The position numbers were made by a program, and so were the translations under genes. A model generated the notes under the pieces. It saw nothing but the letters and a program-made list of their open reading frames with translations, was not told the origin of the DNA and did no database searches. Shown here in pieces: positions 19,421 through 30,505 of a stretch of 64,000 bases of DNA. The number at the start of each line of letters is the position of its first letter. The first letter of the stretch is position 1. This stretch comes from Limnephilus marmoratus (taxonomy: Eukaryota > Arthropoda > Insecta > Trichoptera > Limnephilidae), in assembly GCA_917880885.1 (NCBI GenBank), contig OU862934.1:33836734-33900733 (forward strand). Direction: 5' to 3'.

Positions 19421-21299
19421 ATTTTGGATTTAACATATTCAACATGGGAGTTGGGGAAAATGTGTTGTAAGGTCGTTTTTTGTCGAAATTATCACATATA
19501 TATTTTTTCAAAATTGTTGAATTGGTGAATTGGTGAATGAGATCTGAAGTTAGCTACTTTCAGTTTTATGTCTATTGAAGATTATCAAAAGTATAGACAA
19601 AGAACTATTTAGAATGTCTAATATTACTTTATTATTTTAAAACACAAGTTCAATAAATTCAATAAAAATTGAAGTTATCTATAGATATCGATGTTTGGGA
19701 ATTTCGCGTTCGTACGTTAAGAGCGCTGCCGGTCGCTGCGAACATTTATGAATAGGTATTTTTAAAAATCTCTTTTATTTCACTCTCTGACAGTAGTCAG
19801 AATCGCGCTATAGATGTGTGAGTGAATGCAGGCCTTGTGTGTGTGGGCTACGCGCTTCACCCGTGTCGAATTATTATTTCTGCCGACCACGCATGTTCCA
19901 ATCTGCAAATGTGTAGAGACAAGACCGCTCGCAGGGGCGTCCTATTGTAAGCGTCCTATGAATATGCTATTATAGCTACTTATCGTTGTTGCGCGCACAA
20001 AATATCCTGTGGGTATTTTAGAATATTAGGATACATAATAAAAAAAAACCGAAAAAAAAATTGGGGACCCATATTTTTATTTATTTTCATTAATTGTAGA
20101 GTTATTTTTGATACCGTGTTTGGGTGAAAACAAGTGGGCTTAATATACATTTTTTTATTAAAACCGACAATTTTTTCTTAAATTTTGCATTCAGGATTTT
20201 TGTGCGCACTTTTTATGCACATATGATATTTTGTGTAGCAAACGTAGGAAAGGCAACTTGACCTTTCTCATAGGACCCATATCCCTCAGGCCTCGGGCAT
20301 ATTTTTTCATAAGGTCGAAATATTTCCGCTTTGCAATAAAATCCAAATAAATGGAATATTTCTGATAGTATCCGAAAACTAAAAATTGTTTTTGAAAGGC
20401 GATGAAATACGCTTTTAAATTTTGAAATCCGAAATAAACCTTTGCTTTTCGAATATAAAAATTTTGAACGCACACATAATTTTTTTTAAAATGACTCATC
20501 TTACGTTTTTTCTAACTAAAATTACTGATAACGAAAAAAATAAAAACACGTACATATTTATTACACACATGTATTGTTAACATTTCCGTCACCTCACTTT
20601 TTTATTGTTTCATGTAAAAATAATTAATAGATACAAAATTCCATAAGTTTCATAAACTTTGGTTTTATAAAGGTGTACAATTCCATTATTTTGTGGTTAA
20701 CTTTTGAATTTGAATATAAAGTTTGATATTTTCTCTTTCTCTTTCGAACACCGTTTAAAACTTATTTCTCAACATAATAGTAAGGGAGACACAAGATCGA
20801 TATGAGTTGTTCCCAAAGCTAACAAATAGCCGAGGGGGGGGGGGGGGGGTTAAATTTGGATTTGTGACCAAAACACCCAAATAAATTGAAAATGTATTTT
20901 TTTAGCAAAAGGTAGAGAAAATATCTTGTGCTGATAAATATGTTTTATTTTATTTATTTTTGTTTCAAATTACGAAATATTGGTCTTAAAAAATGAATTT
21001 CGTATGATTTTGGATGCAACTTAATTTTTTGGTAATTTTTTGACAGTTAAATAGAAATATTAAAAAACATATTTTTGCTTTACCTACTGAGTTAATATTG
21101 AAGAAAATATATATATTTTAATATTTAATATAGATGTATAATTGTACAGTGGAGTTATATAAATTACATATGGTGTACATATGTACATAGGATACGGTTA
21201 CATACTAAAATATTGTGCACTTGGGAGAAATTCGAAAAATCTAAATAAAATAGAGGTGAATATAGATTAATAATAAATAGAAAGAATGAGAAAAACAGG
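19421..21299. other. Unassigned AT-rich sequence
   Basis: No gene identified. A minus-strand 102-codon frame (20,499-20,191) is unlike any family I know and overlaps another frame. A run of 18 G lies near 20,834. Confidence 0.3.
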
Positions 21300-21705
21300 T
21301 AATTATTTAGTTAATTATTCCTGAGTTTCAGTTTATTGATGTCTTTGGTTTTTTTTTATTTCAATGGGAAGGTTGTTGAAAAACTTTATTCCTAAATAGA
21401 TGTAATTGTTTTGCATTAGTTTGGTATTAAATTTTGGTATTTTGATGTTATCTTCATATCTTTTTGATTTTAGTTTAAAATTTTTTGATGATATTATCTT
21501 TGTAAATTTGGGTAATTGCATTTTTCTTGAAGATATTCTCTACTCGAGGCACCGTGAAATCTGCGAAAAGCGTTTCTGTTGGATAAGTGGAGGGTTTCTT
21601 TAGGATTACTTTAATGATTAGTTTCTGGATTACTTTGATCGGGGTTAGAATATTGTTGTATGACCCCCCCCCCCCCCCCATGCAATAATTCCATATTGAA
21701 TTAAT
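21300..21705 (-). pseudogene. LINE reverse transcriptase C-terminal remnant
   Basis: Two overlapping minus-strand frames carry parts of one protein: ILTPIKVIQKLIIKVILKKP then PTETLFADFTVPRV, and further on YLGIKFFNNLPIEIK. These match the last region of Jockey/CR1-like LINE proteins, so one frameshift separates them. A run of C (21,662-21,679) breaks the upstream end. Confidence 0.68.
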
Positions 21706-21767
21706 GACTGGATTAGTGCATAGTATACTCTTTTTAGATTGTTGAGATTATTATTATTTTTTTATAT

Positions 21768-21850
21768 GAGCTCCACACAGGAGGCCCTGAGGAAAATAAT
21801 TTCTCTGAGGGCCTAGGTCATCTTTGGGGATGCTGTGTGTATATTATTAA
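21768..21850 (-). mobile_element. SINE-B tail
   Basis: Terminal hairpin region only, beginning GAGCTCCACACAGGAGGCCC in plus-strand reading. Confidence 0.7.
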
Positions 21851-22639
21851 AAAAACATTTCTTTGGGTAATTTTAATTTATGTGCGACAAATTTGAGTTA
21901 AAAAAATAATACGAATTCTTGCACACAAAAAGACTTTTTTTCTCATTTTAATTTTATAGTTTTATATTTTTTTTATATTTCTGTAGTATATAGGGATTTA
22001 ATTTTATAATTTTATATTTTTTTATATTTCTGTAGTATATGTAGTATATTTTTTTAAATAATTACCATTAATTACAAGTAATGGTCAGAGTTGCCTCTAA
22101 AATGATTAAAAAGATGAATTTTTGAAAAATGGGATATATTTGTCAGATTATTTAGGAAACCGTGGTGAATCAAATGGTGTAAACAAAAAAAAATTTGGTC
22201 GAAAACCTCACATGGGATATTTTGTGAATGCAACGACGATATTTTCTCAAGAGTTTTGAGAATAAATATATATATATATATATTTTTTTTTTATACGTTA
22301 TTAATTTATCAAAAAAAACATTCTTGCATCTATTTATTATATACTTGATGTGGAAAATAACATAGTTACTATATTAAGCCAAATAATGTATATGCGGATA
22401 TACAATTGGATATATGCATAATAATAATTATACCATAATAAAAAGTCATACAGCTTCATATGTGCTAGAGCTACAAAACTACACTACTTGGATGTTTTTG
22501 ACCCCAAATGTTTAAAAAACTGGCGTAAAAGTACTAATGACGTGTAAGCCCATAGAAGGGTTCTCGAGAAACACAGAAATGCATTGATTGAAATTGCACA
22601 AACGAATTGGTTATGGCGACCCAGCTTGAAATGCTGCAA
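21851..22639. other. Unassigned AT-rich sequence
   Basis: A short local duplication of TTTAATTTTATA and CTGTAGTATAT (21,944-22,045) is the only structure I see. Confidence 0.3.
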
Positions 22640-22800
22640 ATGGGTCCAATCTTTGTGGCGTCATTTTTAGTAAAATGAGAACAAATAACTTTGTAAAAAC
22701 AGCTTTATGTAATCAATATTATCAACATATTTCGAAAACAGAGTATTCTCTTCGTCAGGATAAGATTAATATTAAAAGACAAACAAGTATAGGCATATGA
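22640..22800 (-). pseudogene. Penelope-like 3' remnant, second family
   Basis: The minus strand reads CTGACGA, a possible short stem, TTTTCGAAATATGTTGATAA. A CTGANGA...GAAA pattern of this kind is typical of Penelope 3' ends. No coding sequence is recognisable. Confidence 0.4.
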
Positions 22801-22914
22801 GAATTATAGACAAAATATTAAAGGGAGAGGTGATTAATTACTTAAAAATATCACAAAATGCAATTATACATATAAAATGAAATATAAAAATTATTTTTAA
22901 GTTAAATACCCTTA

Positions 22915-23250
22915 TAGTATAGCAAAGTCATTGGAGAAGCTGTGTAGAGGATATTTTTAATGAAAGGAAGGAGAGGAATTTCTGGGTAGGTAAAAGTATG
23001 AAATGATGGTGGAGAGAGTCCGGCTGTAGAGATCAAAAGATCTCCCACTTCCAGTTTCTCCCAATCCGGCCCGCCACGCAGTAAGTGGACAAAATCATCC
23101 GCCACCAAAACCCATGCAGACCTTACCCGTGAACCCGGGAACCCATGCTCAGTCACCAAACATAGCGGACCACTTGGGGTGACCAAGTGGCGGGGGTGTT
23201 GGTATCCAATAAATGGTTCCCGGGGCGATGGTACCTATAACGCCTCCCAA
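22915..23250 (-). mobile_element. SINE-B copy
   Basis: It has the complete head (CCCAAATT.. and GCCTCCC ... GGTTCCCGGGGCGATGG in plus reading) and body. The terminal hairpin is largely eroded at the left end. Confidence 0.75.
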
Positions 23251-23499
23251 ATTAAAAATTTATTATAGTACTTGACATAAACAATTTTAATTTTGCACAA
23301 TTTTAGTATGAAAGCTCGGTCAGTATTGGTATACCGCGATGAGTCACTGAACAGAAAAAAAACGAATAAAAAATATCGATTACTCGGGCAAGGACAACAC
23401 TAGTCTACCGATAAAATTCGTTACATCACTACTTCGCTTTATATGTATTTGTCAACACCCTCGTTCCCCGGCCCCCCCAGGAGAACTGAGCGAAAGGGA
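23251..23499. other. Unassigned
   Basis: No recognisable feature. Confidence 0.25.
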
Positions 23500-23889
23500 C
23501 ACCTGCACGTCGGGCCGAAAATACCTAAATAAAATCTTCGAAATCGATGTTTTGTATTCCCCATTTTTCTTCTCCAAAACTGGACCGATTTTAAATTTTT
23601 TTTTCACTAACTGTATTAAAAGAAAATATTCTATGTCGGTACGTTTTGCTTTTTTTCAAAATACATTGTTTAGTTTGTATACTGAACGTTTTTTGACGGC
23701 GTTTAAATTAGGCAATTTTATTCATTTTTGGAAGGTCCTAACTTCTATAAGAAGTAAATTATCAAAAAAAGCAAAACGTACCGACACGCTAGTAGTCGAT
23801 ATCTATATTATGTAAAAAAAAATTTTGCTCTAGGGTCAAAATCCAGAGAGATAAACGGGGAATACGTTTGTATGGAAAAACGCAGCTAG
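23500..23889 (+). mobile_element. Possible Helitron-like element with internal inverted repeat
   Basis: The right end is AAAACGCAGCTAG before T, similar to Helitron 3' termini. Inside, TGTCGGTACGTTTTGC (23,634) and its complement GCAAAACGTACCGACA (23,774) form a stem of about 30 bp. A left boundary is not defined, so the assignment is tentative. Confidence 0.35.
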
Positions 23890-24361
23890 TATTTCCTCTT
23901 AACTACATGTACATATAGTAGAAAACTTAAACAGTGAGTTCTAGGGTTATGAAATACGACAGATAATCTGTCGGAAATCTAAAGCATGACAGAAAATCAC
24001 CACAGAGTGTATAAAATAAACCTAATTCAAGGCTTGGGTTCGAGTTTTCTCGGGCTCTATGTAGCCGATTTGACTGAAATTTTGGATTCTTGCTAAGAAT
24101 AATTATTGTGGTCAGAAGACAAATCAATGACAAAAATCTGCAAATTTTTTTCATTTGCGGAAAGTAATTAATTTTATGAATATAATTAATGCAAGGCTTG
24201 GGTTCGAACTTAAGCATTTGTATTTAGCTCTATGTAGTCGACTGAAATTTCAGATTTTTGCTGACGAGGAATCAATTACAAAATGTGCTGCAAAAAATTG
24301 CATTTGAAGAAGCGTAATTTTATAAGCTTAATTATTATGAAAAATTAAATAAAAAATTTAT
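23890..24361. other. Unassigned, with an internal duplication
   Basis: Two diverged copies of AAGGCTTGGGTTCGA followed by a CTCTATGTAG segment occur (24,031 and 24,192), about 160 bp apart. They suggest an old tandem duplication. No coding sequence. Confidence 0.35.
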
Positions 24362-24465
24362 TTAGGTTAAAAATTAAATGAAGTTAAAAATTAATCGAAG
24401 TTGAAAATTAATTTAAGTTAAAAATTAATTTAAGTTAAAAATTAATTTAAGTTGAAAATTTCACA
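24362..24465. repeat. 17-bp AT-rich tandem repeat, about 5-6 units
   Basis: The unit is close to AAGTTAAAAATTAATTT, with substitutions. Confidence 0.8.
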
Positions 24466-24544
24466 TGTAGCAAACACATTGTGGGAATACATACAATAAT
24501 ATAACGTTGTTTTAATTTCACTTTATTTTTTCTTTATCCACCGT

Positions 24545-24571
24545 TTTCAGTTCATCCTGAACCTTCATCAG
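24545..24571 (-). ncRNA. Hammerhead-like motif (left copy)
   Basis: On the minus strand: CTGATGA, a GGTTC stem closing with GAACT (one unpaired base), then GAAA. Confidence 0.45.
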
Positions 24572-24615
24572 GGGTGAATAAAAATATTTATTTTTATTCA
24601 CCATGTTTTTCACCC

Positions 24616-24642
24616 CTGATGAAGGTTCAGGATGAACCGAAA
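24616..24642 (+). ncRNA. Hammerhead-like motif (right copy), intact core boxes
   Basis: CTGATGA, then a perfect stem II GGTTC/GAACC with a 5-nt loop, then GAAA. The cleavage site was not identified. Confidence 0.5.
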
Positions 24643-24691
24643 TCGGCGGTTAAAGAAATAATAAAGTGGAATAAAACAAAGTTTTTTTTAC

Positions 24692-24890
24692 GTGAGCTCC
24701 ACACAGGAGGCCCTGAGGAAAATAATTTCCCTGAGGGCCTATGTCATCTTTGGGGATGCTGTGTGGAGGGTTTTTTTAGGGAAAGGAAGGAGAGCATAGT
24801 TCTGGGAAGGAAAAGGGGTGGGTAGGAATCGGTGTGTCCGGTGTGAGGGGTTCAGTGTGTCCTGGCCATCAGACCTAGACAAACCTCTTC
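24692..24890 (-). mobile_element. SINE-B copy, 5'-truncated
   Basis: The outer hairpin is perfect: CTCCACACAG (24,697-24,706) with CTGTGTGGAG (24,759-24,768), enclosing an inner GGCCCT/AGGGCC stem. The body continues to the GACCTAGACAAACC block. Confidence 0.8.
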
Positions 24891-25134
24891 CCATTAATAC
24901 TACAATAATACTACACTTTTTGTACAAACTGTTTAAACAATTTTTATTTTTGCTTTATATACACTGTTTGTTTTATTCTAGGTACTAAATAATACTTATT
25001 TTACCTATATTACCCACGCACAGGCTGTGCCTTAGTGGGTTCCCACATTATTGTTATGATTATTCAAAATATGTAAATATAAATTGTAAAATATGGGAAA
25101 AATAAAGGAATTAAAAAAAAATAAATAAAAATTA

Positions 25135-25255
25135 ACCCGGGCAACGCTGCTAAATCACCAAACGTAGCGAACCACTTGGGGTGACCTATGGCAGAGGTGT
25201 TGGTCATCCAATAAAGGTTCCCGGGGCGGCGGTACCCATTCCCGCCACCCAAATT
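25135..25255 (-). mobile_element. SINE-B head fragment
   Basis: Only the head is present: CACCAAACGTAGCGAACCAC, TTGGGGTGACC and the GGTTCCCGGGGCGGCGG block. Confidence 0.75.
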
Positions 25256-25919
25256 GTTATATTTAAGTTAAAAATTTTATTTTATGATTTAAACAGGTAG
25301 GTACGAACTCTTACTACTTTATAGCGCGACCGCTAGTGCATACTCTCACACATACTGTAATGCTGTTGTTTAACAATACTTAAAGAATTTAAGCAAATTT
25401 TATACCTTTTTATGTGATTAATAAATGATTTTCTGCAAAATTCAACTTGTCATTTCCAAAAAGTAAATGAACATACTTTCTTGAACACCCTGTGCTCTCC
25501 ATTCTGCCAATTTGCGAGCCAAGAGTGCATGAGAGTACACGACAACTGCGATTTCTCCCCCCTCCCCTCCCTGTACTTAACAAGTACAATCACCCCCCCC
25601 CCCCCCCAGAAGCACCCACCCTGTAGCCACCCAGCCAATACAGGGTGGCCAGCTTAAATCTGCGTTACTAAGAATTACCCATAGAGCTAGGTGAAGGTGT
25701 GTACCGACCCTTCTAATAAAAACAATGCTTTTTATCACAAGAGAAATGATCACTTTAAAAAATGGAAATTCAACGAAATTGTTCAGGTATTTATTTTTTA
25801 TTCACTTTATTAGCAAGTACTTTGGTTTTGATTGATTACATTTTTGATTATATTTTATCTTCGACCAAGTTATACGCTGAAAAATTGATTAATTTTATTT
25901 ATTTGTTCTGATTGGTCGA
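25256..25919. other. Unassigned
   Basis: A run of about 18 C lies near 25,592. Nothing else is recognised. Confidence 0.3.
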
Positions 25920-26156
25920 TGATACAGCGTATCTCAAAAGGGAGAAATACATCCTTTTATCAAACAACTCGCGCGCTATCTATTATATTTTTCTATAGAA
26001 ATTTCATAACGCCAGACCTCACGGTTATATATAACAACCTTTGCGGGCATGCGCACTACGAATCACCAAATTTTCATCGCAATCGGATAAATGGTTTAGG
26101 ATCTAATAGGGGACAAACAAAGAAATATTCATTTTTATATATTAAGAAGATTGGAA
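25920..26156 (-). mobile_element. Helitron-like element, 5' portion
   Basis: On the minus strand it starts TCTTCTTAATATATAAAAAT after an A and continues with a typical subterminal region. Further in it shares CTGGCGTTATGAAATT with the element at 35,281-35,691. The 3' end is not seen. Confidence 0.5.
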
Positions 26157-26184
26157 TAATTTTTTTAAGGTTCAGCATTTCGAG

Positions 26185-26252
26185 GTCTCAGTGATACAGT
26201 GTTTTACCGCTTAGCCAGAGGTCCTGGGTTCGATCCCCAGTTGCAACCGTTA
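26185..26252 (+). tRNA. tRNA-like sequence (degenerate)
   Basis: It contains a B-box-like GGTTCGATCCC with a good T-arm (CTGGG/CCCAG) and an end TTGCAACC that resembles the T2 family acceptor end. The D-arm and anticodon arm do not fold well. Probably a tRNA-derived SINE remnant. Confidence 0.35.
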
Positions 26253-26544
26253 CCTAATTTATTGAAGTAAAAAATCGTGTATGGTTATTTCACACAAACA
26301 AAGTCTTGAATTCCGTAAGCCTAAACTTAAACTTTAGGTCGCACAGTTTACACCCGCGCTGTGCAAACGGGTTCTCTACAGAGCGTCGGACCATCCCATG
26401 TCTGTATTTGTTTCTATTTCACATTTCGTTTAGATTAATAATTAATATGCACAGTCGGGAATCTCGCTAAACGCGCGCCCAACAAGTGTGTACTGTTAAT
26501 ATTCGTGACATAAGAATGTTTCCACGACACGTTCTTTACTTCAA
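26253..26544. other. Unassigned
   Basis: No recognisable feature. Confidence 0.25.
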
Positions 26545-26715
26545 CCATTTGGCTGTGGAACGATTTGCCAGCCTATGTGTTTCCTCCCTCCTTCATCAAG
26601 ACTCAGGTTCACTCCTTCCTTTCCACAAAAATACCCTCCAAACAGCATCTCCAAAGATGACACATGCTGACAGAGAAATATTTTCCTAAAAGCCTCCCTT
26701 GTGGAGTGCATGATG
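26545..26715 (+). pseudogene. LINE C-terminus with the SINE-B-type tail
   Basis: One frame reads LWNDLPAYVFPPSFIKTQVH and SFLS, the typical last residues of the LINE also present at 51,545-52,066. The DNA then continues directly into the sequence otherwise found as the SINE-B tail: CTCCAAACAGCATCTCCAAAG, GATGACACATG and GCCTCCCTTGTGGAG. It is 5'-truncated. Confidence 0.7.
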
Positions 26716-26779
26716 GAAGAAATTAATGAACAACATAATTAATATGCCGCTATCACGCCTTATAATGATGTTCTTCTTC

Positions 26780-27372
26780 TCGTGCCCTGTCCGTTCAACG
26801 GACGTTGGCTATCATGTTGACTATGCGGACTTTGTTTGCGGCCCGGAACAGCTCTACAATAGACTGGCCAAACCACTGTCTCAGGTTTTTCAGCCATGAG
26901 GTTCTTCTTCTTCCAGGGCCCCGTCTTCCGGCAATCTTTCCCTGCATTATGAGATGCGAGATCTCATACTTCTCTGGATGTCTCATCACATGTCCAAAAT
27001 ATTGAAGTTTTTGGATTTTTGTAGTTTTAATTACTTCCTTTTCTTTATTCATCCGGGCCATAACATCTTCATTTTTAACCCTGTCCATCCAGCTTATTTT
27101 AAGTATTCTTCTGTAGATCCACATCTCGAATGCCTCAAGTCGCCTAATTAGTTCTTCAGCAAGCATCCATGCTTCCATTCCATAAAATAATATCGAAAAC
27201 AAGTAGCATCTGACCATTCGCATTCGTAATCCAAGGTTTAGATCATGACTGCAGAACATTGTTTTCATGCGGATAAAGGTTGCACGAGCTTGCTCAATGC
27301 GGCATTTGATTTCAACTGAAGGATCCCATCTATAATTTACATTGCAGCCCAATACTCTACACCTTTTTGTTT
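26780..27372 (-). pseudogene. RTE-like LINE polyprotein, C-terminal 190 residues
   Basis: The minus strand keeps an open frame of 185 codons, the best RTE-like protein piece in the window. From N- to C-terminus it shows IEQARATFIRMKTMFCSHD, LFSILFYGMEAWML, EAFEMWIYRRILKISWMD, KLQYFGHVMRHPEKY and GRRGPGRRRTSWLKNLRQW, ending near MIANVR. This order is typical of insect RTE-clade LINE proteins after the palm domain. The catalytic region and endonuclease are missing, so it is a 5'-truncated copy, perhaps fairly young because the frame is open. Confidence 0.8.
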
Positions 27373-27906
27373 GATAATGATGTTAGTAGGCGTAAAGAGG
27401 AAGACAAAAAAATTAGGTTATTCGTAAAAAAAATAATTAAATAAATTTTAAGACGCGCGTAGCTAAGAAGAGAATAACAATTAAATTGTGCGTTTGTTTA
27501 AATGGAAATAAATGTATACAATCTTCTATTATCTATGTCCATTATCTTCTAGCTAAGAATCAGTTCAATTGTCTATGACAATCGAATCAACGCAGCCAAT
27601 GGGAGGGACGCATTCAAACGTGAGGACGAATCCTTTGACGTTTTATTATCGAATGAAAAGCTCGGGATTTGGCGCGAAACGAACCGTGTGACGTTATTTG
27701 TGGCGGGCTTTTTGACGTTTGCCAAATTGTAAAATTCGATTTTTAAAATCCACTGCAAAGAGAAAAATTACGTAACTTGCTTTGAAGTTTCACAGAATTG
27801 AATGATGAATCTTTTTTTGATTGATGAATTGAAATATTGCGCTATTTTTGATTTTGAGAGTCGGCAAAATCCAAAAATTTAATTAAATAATTAAATATTT
27901 AATTTT
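27373..27906. other. Unassigned
   Basis: No repeat family from this window matches. No convincing coding sequence. Confidence 0.3.
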
Positions 27907-28133
27907 TGAAGTAAAACTTCTTTACGCACGCTTGACTTGGGGAGTAGGCTGGTGAATGCGTGACGAGAGCGTTAGGAAAAGTGTGATCGGGCGAGGCAAC
28001 CGGTCGGGCCTTTACGCACGCTTGACTTAGGGAGTAAGCTGGTGAATGCGTGACGAGAGCGTTATGAAAAGTGTGATCGTGCGAGGCGAACGAAAGTTGA
28101 GAGGGAGATATATGTTAATGAAGTTTTACTTCA
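27907..28133. mobile_element. Short inverted-repeat element (family E), copy 2
   Basis: It has the same ends as copy 1: TGAAGTAAAACTT at the left and AAGTTTTACTTCA at the right. The interior consists of two 90-bp direct repeats starting TTTACGCACGCTTGACTT (27,921 and 28,011). Confidence 0.65.
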
Positions 28134-28179
28134 GTCGTGTGGTCTGAAGCACACTCGTTTTTTTTATAACAAAACTCTC

Positions 28180-28430
28180 TTTTTATAACTTTTGAAGGTT
28201 ATTCCCATCAATGTAATATATCGTTGAAGAAGAAGATAACAATAATAATGAAATGAAAGAAACCAAGACACAGAAAAACAGAAAAAAGACAATCGTCGCA
28301 ACTGGGACTGTGTCTTGTTCTCTTTCATATTTTACTTTAGATTATTATTGTTATCTTCTTCTTCAGTGATATATTACATTGATGGGAATAACCTTCAAGA
28401 GTTATAAAAAGAGAGTTTTCTTATAGAAAT
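28180..28430. repeat. tRNA-like repeat T2, foldback copy
   Basis: Two arms of roughly 110 bp are reverse complements: CTCTCTTTTTATAACTTTTG at the left mirrors the right end, and the GAAGAAGAAGATAACAATAA block is mirrored by TTATTGTTATCTTCTTCTTC. The centre contains only the 3' end of a T2 tRNA-like sequence (TCGTCGCAACTGGGACT, reverse orientation). Confidence 0.82.
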
Positions 28431-28473
28431 TAATATTCATTAAGACTTTTATAAAAAGTTAACAGTTCCACAT

Positions 28474-29664
28474 TAGTCCAGTAAAGGAAGGAGTTGTAGA
28501 GTGCGTGAGCAGGAACCTAAGCGATTCTTTCAGGACTTGTTTAGGGTGCTTAGGGTGTGAACATACTAAAAGTCCTGACGTCTAGGTGGTGAGCTAGGGG
28601 GGGGGGAGGGGGGGGGGGAAGGTCCCGATTTTCGGGTTTCCGTTTATATCTCAAAAACGGTGCGTCGTAGAAGAAAACTTTTTTGAATAAGTAAAAGCTC
28701 ATAAGATTATCTACAACTTTTATTCTTTACGTAATTTTGGAAATCCCAGCCGTTTTTGAGTTATACGCTCCACAAATGTCAAAATTTTCGAAAAAAATCA
28801 TTTTACCTCACATTTTTCATCAAACATTCCTTCATATCTTCTAAAATATTCATCTAAGAAAGAAATTTATTTGAAAGAAGTTGTAAATAATTTAATTACC
28901 TTTTAGAATTTATATACATATGTAAATAACCTAACCTAACCCAACCAGTAAATATTTACAGCAATTTTAAGTTTTTTCGTAAAATGTCGTCATTTTAAGA
29001 AAAAGCTGTTTTTTCTTACCAAATTATTAAGACGGGTTTTTTCTTCATGGGAAATTCCTTATTAATTTTTGCACGCAAGAGAGCAAGTAAGTTGTTCTCG
29101 AACAGATGATTAGTGGAATTCATTTTATAATCATTATTATTGTGATGGGTGATTAAAATTAAACTTAAAATTGCTGTAAATATTTACTGGTTGGAGGTTT
29201 ATTTACATATGTATATATATATTCTAAAAGGTAATTAAATTATTTACAACTTCTTTTAAATGAATTTCTTTCTTGGATGAATATTTTAGACGATATGAAG
29301 GAATGTTTGATGAAAAATGTGATGTAAAATGATTTTTTTCGAAAATATTGACATTTGTGGAGCGTATAACTCAAAAACGGTTAGGATTTCCAAAATTACG
29401 TATAGAATAAAAGTTGTAGATAATTTTATGAGCTTTTACTTATTCTCAAAAAGTTTTCCTCTGCGACGCACCGTTTTTGAGATATAAACGGAAACCCGAA
29501 AATCGGGACCTTCCCCCCCCCCTCCCCCCCCTAGCTCACCACCTAGACGTCAGGACTTTTAGTATGTTCACACCCTAAGCACCCTAAACAAGTCCTGAAA
29601 GAATCGCTTAGGTTCCTGCTCACGCACTCTACACCTCCTTTTGGACCATTCGTTTACTGGACTA
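28474..29664. mobile_element. Foldback element, 1,191 bp, about 500-bp arms
   Basis: The left end TAGTCCAGTAAA is mirrored by TTTACTGGACTA at the right. Similarity between the arms continues inwards for about 500 bp, to 28,974 and from 29,161, leaving about 185 bp in the middle. G-runs near 28,600 are mirrored by C-runs near 29,515. A 3-bp CAT flanks both ends as a possible target duplication. It has no coding frame. The superfamily is unknown. Confidence 0.82.
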
Positions 29665-29844
29665 CATGAATAAATTCAGATATATTAACCCGAGACGCAA
29701 TCCAGGTTACAAACCAATTCCTAGAATGATTGTTTCCAAAAAAAGGGTAGTTGCCCGTAATATGGAAAAATAATTAGTTAAAGATAATATTGTTAATTCT
29801 AAAATTTAAAATATGAGATTGACAAATATGACGAATTGACAGAA
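29665..29844. other. Unassigned
   Basis: No recognisable feature. Confidence 0.25.
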
Positions 29845-29912
29845 GGTGGCAATAGCGAAATTGGTTAACGCGGTTAGACGAGAGGTCTGGGTTCGAGTCC
29901 CAGTTGCGACCA
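29845..29912 (+). tRNA. tRNA-like sequence (T2)
   Basis: Acceptor ends GGTGGCA/TGCGACC pair with one mismatch, the T-arm CTGGGTTCGAGTCCCAG is perfect, and an A-box-like segment is present. The anticodon arm is shortened compared with the copy at 54,165, so it is probably not functional as a tRNA. Confidence 0.45.
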
Positions 29913-29995
29913 TTGTCTTTTTTTGTTTTTCTGTGTCTTGTTCTTTTTCATATTTTAGATTAGATTATTATTGTTATCTTCTTCTTCAATGATAA
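29845..29995 (+). repeat. tRNA-like repeat T2, forward copy
   Basis: A tRNA-like sequence is followed by the family tail (CATTGTC, TTTTTCTGTGTCTTGTTC, TTATTATTGTTATCTTCTTC). Confidence 0.7.
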
Positions 29996-30097
29996 ATTAT
30001 TTTTTTTATAAGGGCTTTTACAAACATTTCAAGTACATAATAATTTTGTAGCACAGTAATCATAGATACATTAAACAGAACCATGCAGGATTTGCAG

Positions 30098-30490
30098 TTT
30101 GACGGCTTCCGTGGTCGAGGGGCAAGGCTCTCGACCAGCCATCCGGAGGTCGCGAAATCCCGAGGTTCGTACATAAATTTTATTTGATCGATTTGTGTTT
30201 TCGCAATTCAATCCATTAAAATAATAATATGGCATATTTGCGGCATGTTCCAGAGTGGAATTTACTTTCAGTATCGCCCTGGTGTAAGACCTACATTCAG
30301 AATTGAAACGTTACTTGAAGTGGCTTTAGCCGTGTTTGGTGACTAGATCTGAATAGCCAGGTACGTCTCTACTACGTCTCCTTCTCCTCCCCACCTACCT
30401 TCACCCTCATAACATACCCCAATTGGGGATACCATAGTCTCAACGGCTCCAGACGGTTGAGAACACTTGGGATTCTTGCGTGGTATTAAC
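30098..30490 (+). mobile_element. SINE-A, near full length
   Basis: Head: GACGGCTTCCGTGGTCGAGG, with the family's TCCGGAGGTCGCG. Body: GGTGTAAGACCTACATTCAG and TTTGGTGACTAGATCTG. Tail: GGGATTCTTGCGTGGTATTA. Confidence 0.82.
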
Positions 30491-30505
30491 ATTTTGATAA
30501 TGTTA

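Larger units (their letters stand above)
24541..24650. repeat. Inverted pair of Penelope-like 3' motifs
   Basis: Two copies of a 35-40 bp sequence lie head to head about 30 bp apart. Each contains CTGATGA, a 5-bp stem (GGTTC/GAACC) and GAAA. The outer flank AAATAATAAAGTGGAATAAA is of the type that follows Penelope 3' ends. Confidence 0.6.
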
